A stretch of DNA of 21,150 bases from an uncultured Collinsella sp. (GTDB taxonomy: Bacteria > Actinomycetota > Coriobacteriia > Coriobacteriales > Coriobacteriaceae), in contig UQEO01000030.1 in assembly GCA_900540095.1 (NCBI GenBank), positions 1 to 21,150 on the forward strand, in the 5' to 3' direction. A model generated the notes under the pieces. That model ran no database searches. It saw only the letters and a list, made by a program, of their open reading frames with translations, and had not been told where the DNA came from. Below are positions 1 through 7,891 of the stretch, in pieces. The translations under genes and the position numbers were made by a program. Numbering within the stretch: the stretch's first letter is position 1; every line of letters starts with the position of its first letter.

Positions 1-225
1 CACGCAAAGGAAAGCACTTAATGTGCTTTCCGTCTTGCGCAGGACTGTAGAGCAGCAAACTTAACCCGCGCCCGCCCGGCGAGCAAGCGGACGACAAACA
101 CATCTGTCCAACAATTCGTCCGAAACATAATGAAAAACCGTTTGATGTGAGTTAATATAAACAACGTCGTGAATCTGACTCCTGCCACATGCATGACAGG
201 GGTTAAACACAAAAAGGAGTCAATT
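1..225. other. Upstream region of ptsH
   Basis: No convincing gene is visible here. An inverted repeat near the left edge is listed separately. The stretch at 120-165 is clearly AT-rich compared with the surrounding DNA and contains TATAAA- and TAATAT-like hexamers at about 153-161, so the ptsH promoter probably lies there, but I could not pair them with a good -35 box. An imperfect palindrome at about 180-200 lies between this stretch and the ribosome binding site and could be part of the leader. Confidence 0.4.
9..31. repeat. 9-bp inverted repeat, possible terminator of an upstream gene
   Basis: GGAAAGCAC at 9-17 and GTGCTTTCC at 23-31 are perfect inverted copies around the loop TTAAT. No T run of useful length follows on either strand, so it is at best a weak intrinsic terminator for a gene outside the window. 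Confidence 0.35.
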
Positions 226-489
226 ATGGTTTCTGAGAAGGCTACCCTCGTCAATCCGCAGGGTCTTCACATGCGTCCGGCCGGCCTCTTCGCCTCCACC
301 ATGGGCAAGTACGCCTGCGACGTGACTGTCGTCACCCCCGAGAAGGAGGTCAACGGTAAGTCCCCGATGGCCCTCATGGCTGCTGGTATCCCCTGCGGTA
401 CCGAGGTCGAGGTCAAGTGCGACGGCGCCGACGAGGCCGAGGCTCTGGCTGCTGCCATCGAGCTCATCAAGAGCGGTCTTGGCGAGTAG
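226..489 (+). CDS. ptsH: Phosphocarrier protein HPr
   Basis: This is the 87-residue phosphocarrier of the sugar phosphotransferase system, which passes phosphate from enzyme I to the sugar-specific EIIA proteins in the cytoplasm. The active-site motif GLHMRPA places the phosphorylated histidine at residue 15, the canonical position. Ser46 lies in the motif GKSPMALM, the position that HPr kinase phosphorylates in low-GC Gram-positives; here it is followed by Pro47 where Ile or Leu is more usual. The ATG at 226 is chosen because AAGGAG precedes it at 214-219 and because it gives the standard family length; an in-frame ATG at 169 would add 19 unrelated residues. It lies directly upstream of ptsI, separated by a hairpin with a T run that may lower readthrough into ptsI. 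Confidence 0.96.
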   Translation: MVSEKATLVNPQGLHMRPAGLFASTMGKYACDVTVVTPEKEVNGKSPMALMAAGIPCGTEVEVKCDGADEAEALAAAIELIKSGLGE

Positions 490-532
490 AACTCAAACGG
501 GTCGCATGTTGAACAATTAAGTTCATACTTGG

Positions 533-570
533 GGGCGCAGTGACCTGTTTAAGGTAGCTGCGCTCTTTTG
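533..570 (+). terminator. Intercistronic terminator or attenuator between ptsH and ptsI
   Basis: GCGCAG at 535-540 pairs with CTGCGC at 558-563, and an inner ACCT (543-546) pairs with AGGT (552-555) around the loop GTTTA, with a 2x2 mismatch between the two helices. TCTTTTG follows at 564-570. This resembles a moderately strong intrinsic terminator inside the ptsH-ptsI transcript, which would give more HPr than enzyme I. That role is inferred. Confidence 0.6.
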
Positions 571-621
571 TCATGGATATGGCAAAACGCTTTATCACAT
601 GACACGGAGAGAGGAATGGGA

Positions 622-2325
622 ATGTATCAGGGAGTCAACGCATCCGAGGGCATCGGTATCGGCACCGTTATGGTCGCCGTCGATCCCGACTTGACGTTTG
701 AACCGCACGAGGTTGCTGATTCGGCAGCAGAGAAGGAGCGTTATCAGTCTGCTCTTTCGGTCTTCTGCGAGAAGACTCAGGCTCAGGCCGACCACATGAA
801 GGAGACGGTGGGCGAGGCCGAGGCCGAGATCATGAGCGGACACATTGTCCTGGCTCAGGATCCGGGCATGACCGACGCCATCAACGCCGCCATTGACGGC
901 GGCACCTGCGCCGAGCAGGCGCTCATGGACACCTCGACCATGTTCGAGAACATGTTCCTGTCTATGGACGATGAGATGTTCCGTCTGCGCGCAGCCGACA
1001 TCGCCGACATCCGCACCGGTATTCTGGCCGAGCTGCTGGGCAAGGAGGTCGTCGACCTCTCCGTCCTGCCCGAGAATACCGTCGTTGTCGTGCACGACCT
1101 CACGCCGTCCATGACCGCCACGATCGATAAGGCCCACGTTGCCGGTATCGTCACCGAGACCGGTGGCCGCACGTCGCACTCCGCGATCATTGCGCGCGCC
1201 CTCGAGATCCCGGCTGTCCTTTCGGTCTCCAACAGCTGCACCGCACTGCGCAACGGCATGACCGTTGTCGTCGACGGCGGCAAGGGTATCGTCGAGGCCG
1301 ATCCCGACGAGGAGACGCTCGCTGCCTACACCGCCAAGGCCGAGGCCTTCGCTGCCGAGAAGGCAGCCCTCGAGGCCTTCCGTGGCAAGCCGTCCGTGAC
1401 TGCTGATGGCATCAAGAAGATCATCGCCTGCAACATCGGTAACCCCGATGACGTGCCCAACGCGCTCGATCACGACGCCGAGGCTATCGGTCTGTTCCGC
1501 TCCGAGTTCCTGTTCATGGACTCTGCTGAGCTTCCTTCCGAGGAGGAGCAGTTCAACGCCTACCGTAAGGTCGCCAGCGCGCTCAAGGGTGCTCCGGTCA
1601 TCATCCGCACGCTCGATGTGGGTGGCGACAAGGAGATTCCGTATCTGCATATGGTCAAGGAAGACAACCCCTTCATGGGCTTCCGCGCCGTGCGTTACTG
1701 CTTGGCCAATCCCGACCAGTACAAGGTCCAGCTCCGCGCTCTGCTGCGCGCTAGCGCCTTCGGTGACGTCAAGATCATGATCCCGCTCGTCACCTGCGTC
1801 GAGGAGGTCTTGGCTGTCAAGGAGCTCGTCGAGCAGTGCAAGGCCGAGCTGACCGAAGAGGGGCGCAAGTTCAACGAGAACATCGAGGTCGGCATCATGG
1901 TCGAGACGCCCGCCGCTTCGCTGCTCGCAGACCGTCTTGCCGAGGTCGCCGACTTCTTCTCCATCGGCACCAACGACCTGATCGGCTACACCATGTGCGC
2001 CGACCGTGGCAACGACACCATCTCCAACCTGTACCAGGTTTACTATCCCGCCGTGCTCCGCTCGCTCAAGAACATCATCGAGAGCGGCGTGAAGGCCGGC
2101 ATCATGGTCGGTATGTGCGGCGAGGCCGCTGCCGATCCGCTGCTCGAGCCGCTGCTGATCAGCTGGGGCCTGGAGGAGTTCTCGATGAGTGCTCCGTCGA
2201 TCCTGCGCGCCCGTAAGACCATCAGCCAGTGGACCAAGGCCGAGTGCGACGAGCTCGCCGAGAAGGCGCTCGCCTGCAACACCGCCGCCGAGGTCAAGGC
2301 ACTGCTCGAGTCCGCAGCTCGCTAA
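622..2325 (+). CDS. ptsI: Phosphoenolpyruvate-protein phosphotransferase (PTS enzyme I)
   Basis: Enzyme I takes phosphate from phosphoenolpyruvate and hands it to HPr, the first step of PTS sugar uptake. The 567 residues match the usual family length. The order of parts is an N-terminal HPr-binding helical region, the phosphohistidine domain with GGRTSHSAI (His186 the likely phosphorylated residue), and the C-terminal PEP-binding barrel with RTLDVGGDK, a FRSEFLFM segment and the signature GMCGEAAADP (Cys499). I chose the ATG at 622 because MYQGVNASEG aligns with the family start and AGAGGA ends six bases before it. The ATG at 616 is a close alternative, and a TTG at 568 is unlikely. It forms an operon-like group with ptsH upstream and a PfkB kinase downstream. 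Confidence 0.96.
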   Translation: MYQGVNASEGIGIGTVMVAVDPDLTFEPHEVADSAAEKERYQSALSVFCEKTQAQADHMKETVGEAEAEIMSGHIVLAQDPGMTDAINAAIDGGTCAEQALMDTSTMFENMFLSMDDEMFRLRAADIADIRTGILAELLGKEVVDLSVLPENTVVVVHDLTPSMTATIDKAHVAGIVTETGGRTSHSAIIARALEIPAVLSVSNSCTALRNGMTVVVDGGKGIVEADPDEETLAAYTAKAEAFAAEKAALEAFRGKPSVTADGIKKIIACNIGNPDDVPNALDHDAEAIGLFRSEFLFMDSAELPSEEEQFNAYRKVASALKGAPVIIRTLDVGGDKEIPYLHMVKEDNPFMGFRAVRYCLANPDQYKVQLRALLRASAFGDVKIMIPLVTCVEEVLAVKELVEQCKAELTEEGRKFNENIEVGIMVETPAASLLADRLAEVADFFSIGTNDLIGYTMCADRGNDTISNLYQVYYPAVLRSLKNIIESGVKAGIMVGMCGEAAADPLLEPLLISWGLEEFSMSAPSILRARKTISQWTKAECDELAEKALACNTAAEVKALLESAAR

Positions 2326-2342
2326 TTTGGTATCAGAGGTAA

Positions 2343-2372
2343 CCGCGTGGTTGGAATGGGCCGGCCACGCGG
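2343..2372 (+). repeat. Intercistronic hairpin between ptsI and the first pfkB gene
   Basis: CCGCGTGG at 2343-2350 and CCACGCGG at 2365-2372 are perfect inverted copies with a 14-base loop. No T run follows, so it is more likely an RNA-stability or processing element than a terminator. Confidence 0.5.
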
Positions 2373-2399
2373 CCCTCACATATACAGGGGGTACTGTAA

Positions 2400-3332
2400 A
2401 TGTTCTACACGCTAACCGCTAACCCGGCTGTCGACATGACGGTTTCGAGCTCTCCGCTCGAGCCCGACGAGAACGTCCGCACCGGTTCGGCCAGCTACAC
2501 GGCTAACGGCAAGGGCCTCGACGTGTCCTTCGCCTTTAAGAAGATGGGCGTCGACACCGTCGCGCTCGGCTTCTTCGCTGGCTTCACGGGCAAGTTCATC
2601 GTCGAGGAGGTCATGAACCTGGGTTGCCTCTGCCGCCCGGTCTGGACCGACGGTATCACGCGCATTAACACCTACGTCAACGATGGCCAGCACGAGTACG
2701 GCATCCTGAACCCCGGCGCCCCGATCACGCCGCAGCACCAGGAGGAGCTCTACAACATCCTGGACACCGCGGGCGATCTCGAGTGCCTGATCGTCTCCGG
2801 CTCCGTGCCTCCCAAAGCTACGCCCGACTTCCTGGCTCAGGTCATGGAGCACGCTCAGGCTCGTGGCGCTGACGTCGTCCTGGACCTGTCCTCCGACAAG
2901 CTCAAGGAGCTCGCTCACAAGAAGCCGCTGCTCATCAAGCCGAACCATCACGAGATGAAGGCCATCTTCGGCGTGCCGGTCGACACCGACGACGAGGTTC
3001 GTGTCGCCATGAAGATGGCTCACGACGCTGGCGTTCAGAACGTGCTGCTCACCCGTGGTAGCCGCGGCGACGCTTACTTCTCCAACGGCGAGGACATCTG
3101 GTACGCCAAGCGTGAGTTCAACATCAAGCTGGTCTCTTCCGTCTGCGCCGGCGACTGCACCCTCGCTGCGTTCCTGCACAAGTGGTACAGGGATCGCGAC
3201 AACGTCGAGGAGGCCATGAAGCTCGCTATGGCCACCGGCGCCAACGTTGCCGAGTCCGTCGGCATTGGTGACTTCGGTCACGTCGACGAGTACAGCAAGC
3301 GCGTTGCTGTCCGCAAGCTCGATCGTCAGTAA
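2400..3332 (+). CDS. pfkB: PfkB-family hexose-phosphate kinase, 1-phosphofructokinase type
   Basis: This 310-residue protein belongs to the ribokinase-like PfkB family, in the branch that holds 1-phosphofructokinase (FruK) and tagatose-6-phosphate kinase (LacC). It would phosphorylate a sugar phosphate to a bisphosphate with ATP. Visible family landmarks are the start YTLTANPAVD, the sugar-binding NGKGLDVS at 36-43, the SGSVPP turn, the LLIKPNHHE segment and the C-terminal CAGDCTLAAF motif at 249-258, whose Asp252 is the expected catalytic base. Two oddities are seen: the usual GAGD motif reads CAGD, and GKGxN reads GKGLD, with Asp41 replacing the common Asn. The ATG at 2400 follows AGGGGG. 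Position after ptsI links it to PTS-imported sugars such as fructose. The exact substrate cannot be told from sequence. A paralogue lies just downstream. Confidence 0.88.
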   Translation: MFYTLTANPAVDMTVSSSPLEPDENVRTGSASYTANGKGLDVSFAFKKMGVDTVALGFFAGFTGKFIVEEVMNLGCLCRPVWTDGITRINTYVNDGQHEYGILNPGAPITPQHQEELYNILDTAGDLECLIVSGSVPPKATPDFLAQVMEHAQARGADVVLDLSSDKLKELAHKKPLLIKPNHHEMKAIFGVPVDTDDEVRVAMKMAHDAGVQNVLLTRGSRGDAYFSNGEDIWYAKREFNIKLVSSVCAGDCTLAAFLHKWYRDRDNVEEAMKLAMATGANVAESVGIGDFGHVDEYSKRVAVRKLDRQ

Positions 3333-3360
3333 TCGAAACGCGACATATTCGTGCGCATGC

Positions 3361-3392
3361 GGCGCCCCGGTTTCGGCCGGGGCGCCTTTTTT
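3361..3392 (+). terminator. Intrinsic terminator after the first pfkB gene
   Basis: GGCGCCCCGG at 3361-3370 and CCGGGGCGCC at 3377-3386 form a perfect 10-bp stem with loop TTTCGG, followed by six T at 3387-3392. This is a textbook terminator and closes the ptsH-ptsI-pfkB unit. Confidence 0.93.
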
Positions 3393-3481
3393 GTTCCGCC
3401 ATGGGGGAGAGGCGTCCTGCCGTACTTCATCGCTTCCACACCGTTCACCGAGTTGTCCTAGCCTTTTACCGATGCGTGGAA

Positions 3482-3487
3482 TATACT
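3482..3487 (+). promoter_or_regulatory. Candidate -10 box for the second pfkB gene
   Basis: TATACT at 3482-3487 lies 34 bases before the start codon at 3522 and just downstream of the preceding terminator, so a separate promoter is expected here. No good -35 box occurs at 16-18 bp; TTGTCC at 3453 is too far away (23 bp). Confidence 0.4.
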
Positions 3488-3521
3488 TTCATGAACACGT
3501 TGCTTCGTGAAAGGAACATTC

Positions 3522-4454
3522 ATGATTTACACGCTCACTGCTAATCCCGCCATTGACTACAACATCGCCTGCGACGGCCTTACTGCCAATACCGTCACGC
3601 GTACCCGCAATGCCGTCTACACGCCCAACGGCAAAGGCCTCAACGTCTCGTTTACGCTTGACCACTATGGTGTCGACACCACGATCCTGGGTTTCTTCGC
3701 CGGCTTCTCGGGTGAGTTTATCGTTAAGGGCGCCGAGGCCCTGGGCGTGCCCGTCAAGCCCGTGTGGACCGACGGTATTACGCGCGTCAATGTGTTCCTC
3801 AACGCCGGTCCCGACACCGAGTACAACATGGTCAATGCCGGTGCCGCCATCAATGAGGCCAACGAGCAGGAGATGTTTGAACTTATCGATTCGCTCGATG
3901 ACATGACCTGCCTGGTCATCAGCGGCTCGCTGCCTCCCAACACTTCCGAGGGCTTCTTGGCCGAGGTCCTGCGCCGTGTCAAGGCCAAGGGGGCCGAGTT
4001 CGTCCTCGACATCTCGAGCCATCAGCTGGCAGACCTCATTGCTCTGGAGCCACTGCTGATCAAGCCCAATGACGACGAGCTGCTTGACATCTTTGGCATC
4101 AAGGTGAGCGGTGGCGACGACGAGTCCGTCAAGGGCGCGATGGCCGAGCTGCACGCCAAGGGCGCCAAGAACGTGCTGCTGACCCTTGGTGGCGCCGGTG
4201 CGTACTTCTCCAACGGCGAGCATATCTGGTTTGCCAACCGCACCTTCGACGTCAAGCTGCTGTCGACGGTGTGCGCCGGCGATTCCTCGCTCGCTGCCTT
4301 CCTGTCCGTGTGGCACGACGCCCCCGAGCGCGTCGAGGACGCCCTGCGCCTTTCGATGGCCACTGGCGCCAACGTGGTCGAGTGCCCCGGTCTGGGTGAT
4401 TTTGCCAAGGTGGACGAATATAAGAAGCACATCGAGGTTCGCCAGGTCTGCTAG
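3522..4454 (+). CDS. pfkB: PfkB-family hexose-phosphate kinase, second paralogue
   Basis: This is a 310-residue paralogue of the kinase at 2400-3332, of the same length and colinear along its whole extent. It keeps NGKGLNVS at 36-43 with the usual Asn41, the PVKPVWTDGITRVN block, SGSLPP, LLIKPNDDE and CAGDSSLAAF with catalytic Asp254. Like its partner it has Cys instead of the first Gly of the GAGD motif, so this is a shared lineage trait rather than a defect. The ATG at 3522 is chosen because AAAGGA sits seven bases upstream and the product then starts like the paralogue; a GTG at 3507 is in frame but overlaps that binding site. It has its own candidate promoter and terminator, so it is probably a single-gene unit. 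Fructose-1-phosphate and tagatose-6-phosphate are both plausible substrates. Confidence 0.87.
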   Translation: MIYTLTANPAIDYNIACDGLTANTVTRTRNAVYTPNGKGLNVSFTLDHYGVDTTILGFFAGFSGEFIVKGAEALGVPVKPVWTDGITRVNVFLNAGPDTEYNMVNAGAAINEANEQEMFELIDSLDDMTCLVISGSLPPNTSEGFLAEVLRRVKAKGAEFVLDISSHQLADLIALEPLLIKPNDDELLDIFGIKVSGGDDESVKGAMAELHAKGAKNVLLTLGGAGAYFSNGEHIWFANRTFDVKLLSTVCAGDSSLAAFLSVWHDAPERVEDALRLSMATGANVVECPGLGDFAKVDEYKKHIEVRQVC

Positions 4455-4487
4455 TTCCGGCACCTTGTCTGAATAGTTTGATTATTT

Positions 4488-4521
4488 CGCATCCGTCTTA
4501 GACTAGGACGGATGCGTTTTT
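4488..4521 (+). terminator. Intrinsic terminator after the second pfkB gene
   Basis: CGCATCCGTC at 4488-4497 and GACGGATGCG at 4507-4516 form a perfect 10-bp stem with a 9-base loop, followed by TTTTT at 4517-4521 and a further GTTT. Confidence 0.92.
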
Positions 4522-4618
4522 GTTTATCGGACTTGCGTGTGCAGTGGAGGCTGTTTCTTGCTAGACTTCTTGCAGACGCAATCGATAGCCAATTTGATAG
4601 TCGCAGGAGGCCATAGGC

Positions 4619-6013
4619 ATGTGCAATGTTTCGCTCAACGGTACTCAACCGTCCGATGCGTCCCTGCGCGTCCTGCGCGCGCTTGAGGCGGCTGGTCTTG
4701 AGGCTTGGTACGTGGGCGGTTGGGTGCGCGACGCCCTAATGGGGTACCCCAGCCACGATGTTGATATGTGCTGTAGCGGCCTGTGGCAGGAGTCCAAAGC
4801 GGCGCTCGAGGCCGCCGGCATCGCGGTTGTTGAGTCGGGCATTAAATTTGGCGGAATCACGGCTATTTCCGATGGCGAGCGTATCGAGGTCACCACGTAC
4901 CGTCTGGATGGCTTTTACACCGATGGTCGCCATCCCCAGAGTGTGGAGCGTGCCGCCTCGCTCGAGGACGATCTGGCGCGCCGCGACTTTACCGTCAATG
5001 CCATGGCCTGGCATCCCGAGCGCGGGCTTGTCGACCGCTACGACGGCCAGGGTGACTTGGAGCGCAAGCTGATTCGCGCTGTCGGCGATCCCAAGCGTCG
5101 CTTTAACGAGGACGCCCTGCGCATGCTGCGTGCGGTGCGCTTTGCCTGCCGTCTGGACTTTATGATTGAGCCCGAGACCAAGCGTGCGCTTGCCGAGTGC
5201 GCGCCGCTGCTCGAAGCCGTGGCGCGTGAGCGTGTGGGTATTGAGCTCGAGGGCATTCTTTCGACCGGTCATGGGGGAGACGCGATGCTCCGCTATCCCG
5301 AGCTCATCTGCGCCGCCGTGCCCGAGTTGGCAGCGGGTCGCGGGTTTGATCAGCGCAGCGTCTATCATGCGTTTAACGTCTACGTGCATATCGCCCGTGT
5401 GCTGACGGTGGCGGGGGAGCTCGCGCTGTGTGACGGCGTCGCGCCCTCGTCGAGCCTTATGTGGGCGGCGTTTTTGCACGATGTGTCCAAGCCCGAGTGC
5501 TTCACGGTCGATCACGCCGGCAGCGGACACTTCTACGGTCATCCCGAGCTCGGCGCCAAGAAGGCGCGCGTCATTATGGATCGCCTGGCCCTCTCGCACG
5601 ACTTGGTGCGCGACGTGTGCCTGCTCATCAAATACCATGACAAGCCGCTGCGCCCCGAGCGCTCCTGCCTGCTCAATATGATGCGCGCGCTTTCGGGTGA
5701 GGGCGTCGACACGGCCCGCCTGATTGACGAGCTCATGGACCTTAAGCGTGCCGACACACTTGGCAAGGCCCCGTCGTGCTTCTATTATGTTGAGACGATT
5801 GAGGAGATGCGCGCGCTGGCGCACGAGCTGCTGAAGGCAGGGGAGCCCTATACGCTCAAGATGCTCGCCATCAACGGCGGCGACCTGATCCGTGCCGGAG
5901 TCAAGCCCGGGCCGGAACTGGGTCAGCTTCTCAACTCCGCCCTCGACGCCGTGATCGAAGACGATATTCCCAACGAGCGCGAAGCTCTTTTGGTTCATCT
6001 CAACTTGAATTAG
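4619..6013 (+). CDS. cca: CCA tRNA nucleotidyltransferase with HD domain
   Basis: This enzyme adds or repairs the 3' CCA end of tRNAs. The 464-residue protein has a class II nucleotidyltransferase head with GGWVRDALMG at 33-42 and the metal-binding DVD at 47-49. The conserved RRDFTVNAMAW and the RFNEDALRMLRAVRFACRL segment, both typical of CCA and poly(A) polymerases, follow. A C-terminal HD phosphohydrolase-like domain carries FLHDVSKPE at about 285-293 and further histidines in GHFYGHPELG and IKYHDKP. The ATG at 4619 follows AGGAGG at eight bases. Both downstream tRNA genes already encode CCA, so here the enzyme would serve in repair or for other tRNAs. It stands between terminators of its neighbours and appears to be transcribed alone. 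Confidence 0.95.
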   Translation: MCNVSLNGTQPSDASLRVLRALEAAGLEAWYVGGWVRDALMGYPSHDVDMCCSGLWQESKAALEAAGIAVVESGIKFGGITAISDGERIEVTTYRLDGFYTDGRHPQSVERAASLEDDLARRDFTVNAMAWHPERGLVDRYDGQGDLERKLIRAVGDPKRRFNEDALRMLRAVRFACRLDFMIEPETKRALAECAPLLEAVARERVGIELEGILSTGHGGDAMLRYPELICAAVPELAAGRGFDQRSVYHAFNVYVHIARVLTVAGELALCDGVAPSSSLMWAAFLHDVSKPECFTVDHAGSGHFYGHPELGAKKARVIMDRLALSHDLVRDVCLLIKYHDKPLRPERSCLLNMMRALSGEGVDTARLIDELMDLKRADTLGKAPSCFYYVETIEEMRALAHELLKAGEPYTLKMLAINGGDLIRAGVKPGPELGQLLNSALDAVIEDDIPNEREALLVHLNLN

Positions 6014-6077
6014 CTACCAAGTTTACCTGCGTATTCCATAACCTGCCGACAATTTTTCGGCAATTTGGAATTTCTTC

Positions 6078-6106
6078 TTGCGCTGACGTTTTTTGTCCCG
6101 TAATAT
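6078..6106 (+). promoter_or_regulatory. Promoter of the tandem tRNA-Glu genes
   Basis: TTGCGC at 6078-6083 and TAATAT at 6101-6106 are separated by exactly 17 bases and lie 35 bases before the first tRNA, in an AT-rich stretch. The spacing and position fit a housekeeping-type promoter. Confidence 0.65.
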
Positions 6107-6140
6107 ATTTCCTCGCAGCACGGCAGTGCAGATGTCATGT

Positions 6141-6217
6141 GGCCCGTTCGTCTAGCGGTTTAGGACGCCGCCCTCTCAAGGCGGAGATCACCAGTTCGAA
6201 TCTGGTACGGGCTACCA
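6141..6217 (+). tRNA. tRNA-Glu (anticodon CTC), copy 1
   Basis: A full 77-base cloverleaf is readable: a 7-bp acceptor stem, D stem GTCT/GGAC, anticodon stem CCGCC/GGCGG with loop CTCTCAA giving anticodon CTC (codon GAG), T stem ACCAG/CTGGT with TTCGAAT loop, discriminator A and encoded CCA. The first acceptor pair is a G-U wobble if the gene starts at 6141. Confidence 0.95.
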
Positions 6218-6239
6218 CTTCTTTTCTGCTGAGGCTTAT

Positions 6240-6316
6240 GGCCCGTTCGTCTAGCGGTTTAGGACGCCGCCCTCTCAAGGCGGAGATCACCAGTTCGAAT
6301 CTGGTACGGGCTACCA
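6240..6316 (+). tRNA. tRNA-Glu (anticodon CTC), copy 2
   Basis: This is an exact second copy of the tRNA at 6141-6217, including the encoded CCA, placed after a 22-base spacer. Both copies are probably made from one precursor and share the terminator that follows. Confidence 0.95.
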
Positions 6317-6326
6317 CGCATCTGAT

Positions 6327-6359
6327 ACCCGGACTTCCCATGGAAGGTCGGGTTTTTTT
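6327..6359 (+). terminator. Intrinsic terminator of the tRNA unit
   Basis: ACCCGG at 6327-6332 pairs with TCGGGT at 6348-6353, and CTTCC at 6334-6338 pairs with GGAAG at 6342-6346 around a CAT loop, with one A-G mismatch. Seven T follow at 6353-6359. Confidence 0.88.
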
Positions 6360-6428
6360 ATTTTCATACAGCCGTCTGCAATTCCCGTTTGAACCAGAGC
6401 TTTGCGTTCTGCCTATGGCCCTTACGGG

Positions 6429-6434
6429 TACAAT
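6429..6434 (+). promoter_or_regulatory. Candidate -10 box for the YbhN-like gene
   Basis: TACAAT at 6429-6434 lies 33 bases before the start codon at 6468 and downstream of the tRNA terminator. The -35 region is weak: TTCTGC at 6407 has 16-bp spacing and TTGCGT at 6402 is too far. Confidence 0.45.
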
Positions 6435-6467
6435 ATCCAAGATATTTTGACTGTTAGAAGGAGTCTC

Positions 6468-7775
6468 ATGACGGAGTCCTCTCAGCATACGTCTAAGCCC
6501 CAGGTCGAGGTTGAGGCCTCGGGCGGCGATGACAATAAGAGCGCACGCCGCGGCGCCATCTTTATCGGCGTCGTGCTGGTAGGTTATATCGTCTATCTGG
6601 TGGTAACCGGGCAGATGGGGCAGTTTTGGGCCGCTATGTCGAGCGTCCAGGCGTCATGGCTCGTTGTCGCGTGTCTTTGCATGTTCATGTACCTGTTCTT
6701 TGGCATTGTGGCCTATGCGATCGCCGTCTGGCTCGATCCCAATTCGCCCGTCGGCATCCGCGACCTGATCTCGGTCGAGGCGAGTGGCATCTTCTTTGGC
6801 AACCTGACGCCCATGATGATGGGCTCCACCCCGGCTCAGATCTATCGCCTGACCAAGGCTGGCCAAAACGTGGGCGAGGCCGGCGCCACGCAATTCACGC
6901 GTTTTATCGTGTACCAGTTTGGCCTGGTCGCCTGGGGCGCTATCCTGCTGCTCGCCCGTATGTCGTTTTTTGCCGAACGCTACGGCGACATGACGCTGCT
7001 GTGCGTCTTTAGCTTTGGTGGACACTGCTGCATCTTGCTTGGCATCTTCGCCGTCGCGCTCATGCCTAAGACCGTCACGCGCGTCGCCCATTGCATCATC
7101 AATTGGCTTGAGCGCATTGGTGTCTCGGCCACTAAGATCGAGGGTTGGCGCACGTTTGTCGATGGCGAGATCTACTCCTTTTCCGAGAAGTTCAAGCTTT
7201 CGGCCGGACATTTTTCTTCCATGCTGCTCACCGTGTTTATCACCATGCTGCAGCTCGCGTTTTTCTATCTGGTTCCGTATTTCCTGATGCTTGCCTTTGG
7301 CCACCACGAGGTCGACTTTTTCTCGGTCATGGCCGCGAGCGCCTTTGTCCAGCTGTTAAGCTCTGCGGTTCCCTTGCCCGGTGGAACTGGTGGCGCTGAG
7401 GGCGGCTTTGCATTGTTCTTGGGTCATTTCTTCGGTTCGGCTTCGACCGCCGGCTATCTGCTGTGGCGTCTCATTACGTTTATTGCGCCTACCATTTTGG
7501 CTGCGCCCCTGCTGGGACTTAAGAGCGCCCACAACGATAGCATCCATGCGCGCTGGGATCGCGTGATGCGCAAGCTCGGCCGCACGCCTCAGACGCCCTC
7601 TGCGCCCACTAAGCCGCACCCCACGAATGCTGTTACCGTTGATCCCAAGAAGCACGCTCAGAAGGCTTCTGGGACCGCAAAGCCGGCTCATAAGGCCTAT
7701 GTGCGTCAGACAGGAGACGGTATTCGCGTATCTCCGTCGGCACTCAATAAGAAGAAGCACCCTAAGTCGCAGTAG
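6468..7775 (+). CDS. Multi-pass membrane protein of the YbhN/AglD (lysylphosphatidylglycerol synthase TM region) family
   Basis: This 435-residue integral membrane protein has a short hydrophilic N-terminal tail (about 1-28), a hydrophobic core with about eight membrane segments between 30 and 355, and a basic tail rich in Lys, Pro and Ala. The core shows the family landmarks NLTPMMMGSTPAQIYRLTKAG in the middle and PLPGGTGGAEGGFALFLG near the end, the second being the conserved glycine-rich loop of this flippase-like family. Relatives include the transmembrane domain of MprF and AglD-type proteins involved in lipid or polyprenol-linked substrate movement. The catalytic synthase domain of MprF is absent, so aminoacyl-lipid synthesis is not expected. 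The ATG at 6468 follows AAGGAG. The exact substrate is unknown. Confidence 0.8.
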   Translation: MTESSQHTSKPQVEVEASGGDDNKSARRGAIFIGVVLVGYIVYLVVTGQMGQFWAAMSSVQASWLVVACLCMFMYLFFGIVAYAIAVWLDPNSPVGIRDLISVEASGIFFGNLTPMMMGSTPAQIYRLTKAGQNVGEAGATQFTRFIVYQFGLVAWGAILLLARMSFFAERYGDMTLLCVFSFGGHCCILLGIFAVALMPKTVTRVAHCIINWLERIGVSATKIEGWRTFVDGEIYSFSEKFKLSAGHFSSMLLTVFITMLQLAFFYLVPYFLMLAFGHHEVDFFSVMAASAFVQLLSSAVPLPGGTGGAEGGFALFLGHFFGSASTAGYLLWRLITFIAPTILAAPLLGLKSAHNDSIHARWDRVMRKLGRTPQTPSAPTKPHPTNAVTVDPKKHAQKASGTAKPAHKAYVRQTGDGIRVSPSALNKKKHPKSQ

Positions 7776-7891
7776 GGCAGTCGTGCGTTCTTCATGATGC
7801 GAGGCATATTTGTGCTGTATGGGGGATAATCCTCTTACGTAGTTTATCTCTCATCTGTTGATGAATGCTCGCATATCGAAGGGACACGCCC

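Noticed and set aside
595..2379. Open frame of 594 codons on the minus strand opposite ptsI
   Set aside because: It is antisense to a clearly conserved enzyme, its translation is rich in Asp, Val, Gly, Leu and His as expected from the complement of high-GC codons, and it has no recognisable domain.
4736..5998. 420-codon minus-strand frame opposite cca, and similar long frames opposite both pfkB genes
   Set aside because: These are shadows of strongly biased coding sequence; no motif, no plausible ribosome site and a conserved gene on the other strand.
6141..6316. Direct repeats of 77 bases as a possible repeat array
   Set aside because: They are two complete tRNA genes; there are only two units and no CRISPR-like spacing.
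7797..7874. Inverted pair ATGCGAG and CTCGCAT before tetR as an autoregulatory operator
   Set aside because: The arms are only 7 bases and 64 bases apart, which is readily explained by chance.
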